Source: Paludibacter sp. (lineage in GTDB: Bacteria > Bacteroidota > Bacteroidia > Bacteroidales > Paludibacteraceae). Taken from it: a DNA stretch of 41,078 nt. Under the pieces are notes generated by a model that saw nothing but the letters and a program-made list of their open reading frames with translations, made no database searches and was not told the origin of the DNA. Positions 41,001 through 41,078 of this stretch are shown here, in pieces. Location: assembly GCA_028691965.1 (NCBI GenBank), contig JAQUYE010000020.1, positions 1-41,078 of the forward strand. The letters run 5' to 3'. Numbering within the stretch: the stretch's first letter is position 1; the number at the start of each line of letters is the position of its first letter. Position numbers and translations under genes: made by a program.

Positions 41001-41078
41001 GGAGATTTGGAGAAAAGCGGTGTTGGCTTACTGGATCTTCAAACCGTGAACAACTCCTATACAGGCAAAACACTGCTC
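38046..41078 (+). CDS. PL11 rhamnogalacturonan lyase fused to autotransporter-type beta-strand repeats, C-terminus beyond window
   Basis: My reading gives an open frame from the ATG at 38046 to the window edge, 1011 codons. Signal peptide MKIKNLLRSGSLLLLLTLFF is followed at about residues 25-640 by a PL11-type beta-propeller: RFIENLDRGVVAVRNTSGG, WPADLDGDGEYDFVVDRL, LNGHMAIMYPDGKKPAVGF, IRAADVDRDGKDELLNIGF and FFGDIAGDWREEVVLKK, with calcium-binding-like DxDxDG loops. PL11 cleaves rhamnogalacturonan I by beta-elimination. After about residue 640 the sequence changes: repeats resembling the passenger-associated transport repeat of autotransporters occur at about 730-770 (LNGDHTYSGLTRISEGTL) and again near 980-1011 (SGVGLLDLQTVNNSYTGKT). 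Typical PL11 enzymes are about 600-750 residues, so this is a fusion. Terminal anchor not seen. Confidence 0.9.
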   Translation, partial: MKIKNLLRSGSLLLLLTLFFQPTNAQRFIENLDRGVVAVRNTSGGFFVSWRYFATDREDVRFNLYAKKAIAGSFTKLNDAPLVQTNFTAAAGSIGTGTQLYVCPVINDTEGEPSGTFTVSAHGFTPYRSAYLDIAFNPANDGLELTAYNTKFIWPADLDGDGEYDFVVDRLSTTGQSHKIQAYLRDGTLLWTVDMGPNVKICEGQDDMVIAYDMDQDGKAEVVVKSSDGTQFADGKGVFGSVSLDTDNDGIINYFTQNVKNSPQYITVIDGLTGKEKNSIEMDYPSVYNRNNKADFMGEEYNNLNGHMAIMYPDGKKPAVGFIYKVRSTNGTHYYFASAWSYNDAGQWSNLFNWERGGLDAAEAHSIRAADVDRDGKDELLNIGFGLRGDGSLAFNAHISHGDRFRVGDIDPERPGLETFAIQQNAPSLLGMLIYDAGTGEHLKKLHLPAVGDVGRGECMDIDPNRLGYEFWSTMPNMYDAKGNVIHEGSAPWPYEGVWWDGEPDREQLSSSDGNGFNADIRKFDLSSRSFGNRLIEFAKMTNWQLNSSYGVRPAFFGDIAGDWREEVVLKKRSSVVVDGKTLESVNGIVGFSTDYPTNHRLYCLMQNPAYRMQATTRGYYQSPFPDFYLGYDMPAPPVAPVQQARLTWKAGSTLDKSTSAFILRDKSQAAFSDGDDIMFDISGDNSGVIALNDQLSPSVVWAMNPLGHDYVIAGNGTFTGTMELVKSMAGTFTLNGDHTYSGLTRISEGTLCVNGSLAGPVRVDAHGTLSGNVLLADTLVLQPGLHTEGSRLAPGNGLASGKLGKMTLNRSLVLNGKSTLHFDILPDDNYKNDSLVINGDLRLSGINTLVINTATESLAPGRYSLISWTGKLEGDLTTLSLQGTSGIPAVLELEGNTLQLVVSETRSAGAVVWTGQESAVWDFTSDNFSIAGSPTTFVSGDEVAFNDQAVQKTITLTDQFKIAKAVFNNQSAYVLKGSGGIVGDGDLEKSGVGLLDLQTVNNSYTGKTLL

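Overview
The window comes from a member of the Bacteroidota, most likely order Bacteroidales. It carries a SusC-type TonB-dependent receptor, multi-FAS1 lipoproteins, C-terminal sorting domains of the type IX secretion system (T9SS), and promoters with the TAnnTTTG -7 element typical of this phylum. The genus cannot be read from the sequence. I saw no rRNA, tRNA, insertion sequence, phage or CRISPR array, and no gene-free stretch longer than 300 bases.

Left block (1-9275, minus strand) is a glycan-utilisation locus read leftwards. It encodes a small T9SS-sorted protein, a coupled secreted HExxH protein, a multidomain GH128 endo-beta-1,3-glucanase-like enzyme with a betagamma-crystallin-like domain and a T9SS tag, a surface lipoprotein with about four FAS1 domains, and a SusC receptor cut by the window edge. 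GH128 points to beta-1,3-glucan. No SusD is visible; it may lie beyond base 1.

Second block (9468-16576, plus strand) is divergent from the first and encodes three secreted carbohydrate-active proteins in tight succession: a trimodular GH105-GH43-GH43 enzyme, a GH43 exo-beta-1,3-galactanase-like enzyme with the unusual Gln-for-Asp active site, and a LacZ-type GH2 beta-galactosidase. Together they suit type II arabinogalactan or pectin side chains.

Central block (16563-34885) is mostly conserved cellular genes. A minus-strand operon encodes a Nudix hydrolase, a 1010-residue TPR protein and an outer-membrane barrel protein. A plus-strand operon encodes a TPR protein, DedA, AroE, an AI-2E-family permease and a low-molecular-weight tyrosine phosphatase. 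It is followed by a POT peptide transporter and thymidine kinase (minus), an acidic hypothetical protein with RsmI, and a coiled-coil lipoprotein, a YjjG-like HAD phosphatase and a large FAD/Fe-S oxidoreductase.

Right block (34994 to the end, plus strand) resumes glycan degradation with a second GH2 enzyme carrying accessory domains and a PL11 rhamnogalacturonan lyase fused to autotransporter-type beta-strand repeats, cut by the window edge. PL11 makes unsaturated galacturonyl ends that GH105 enzymes remove, so the right block and the second block may be functionally linked across the core-gene interval. The points most worth a second look are the GH128/HExxH/FAS1/SusC locus with its shared N-terminal module, the PL11-repeat fusion, and the TPR-barrel pair.
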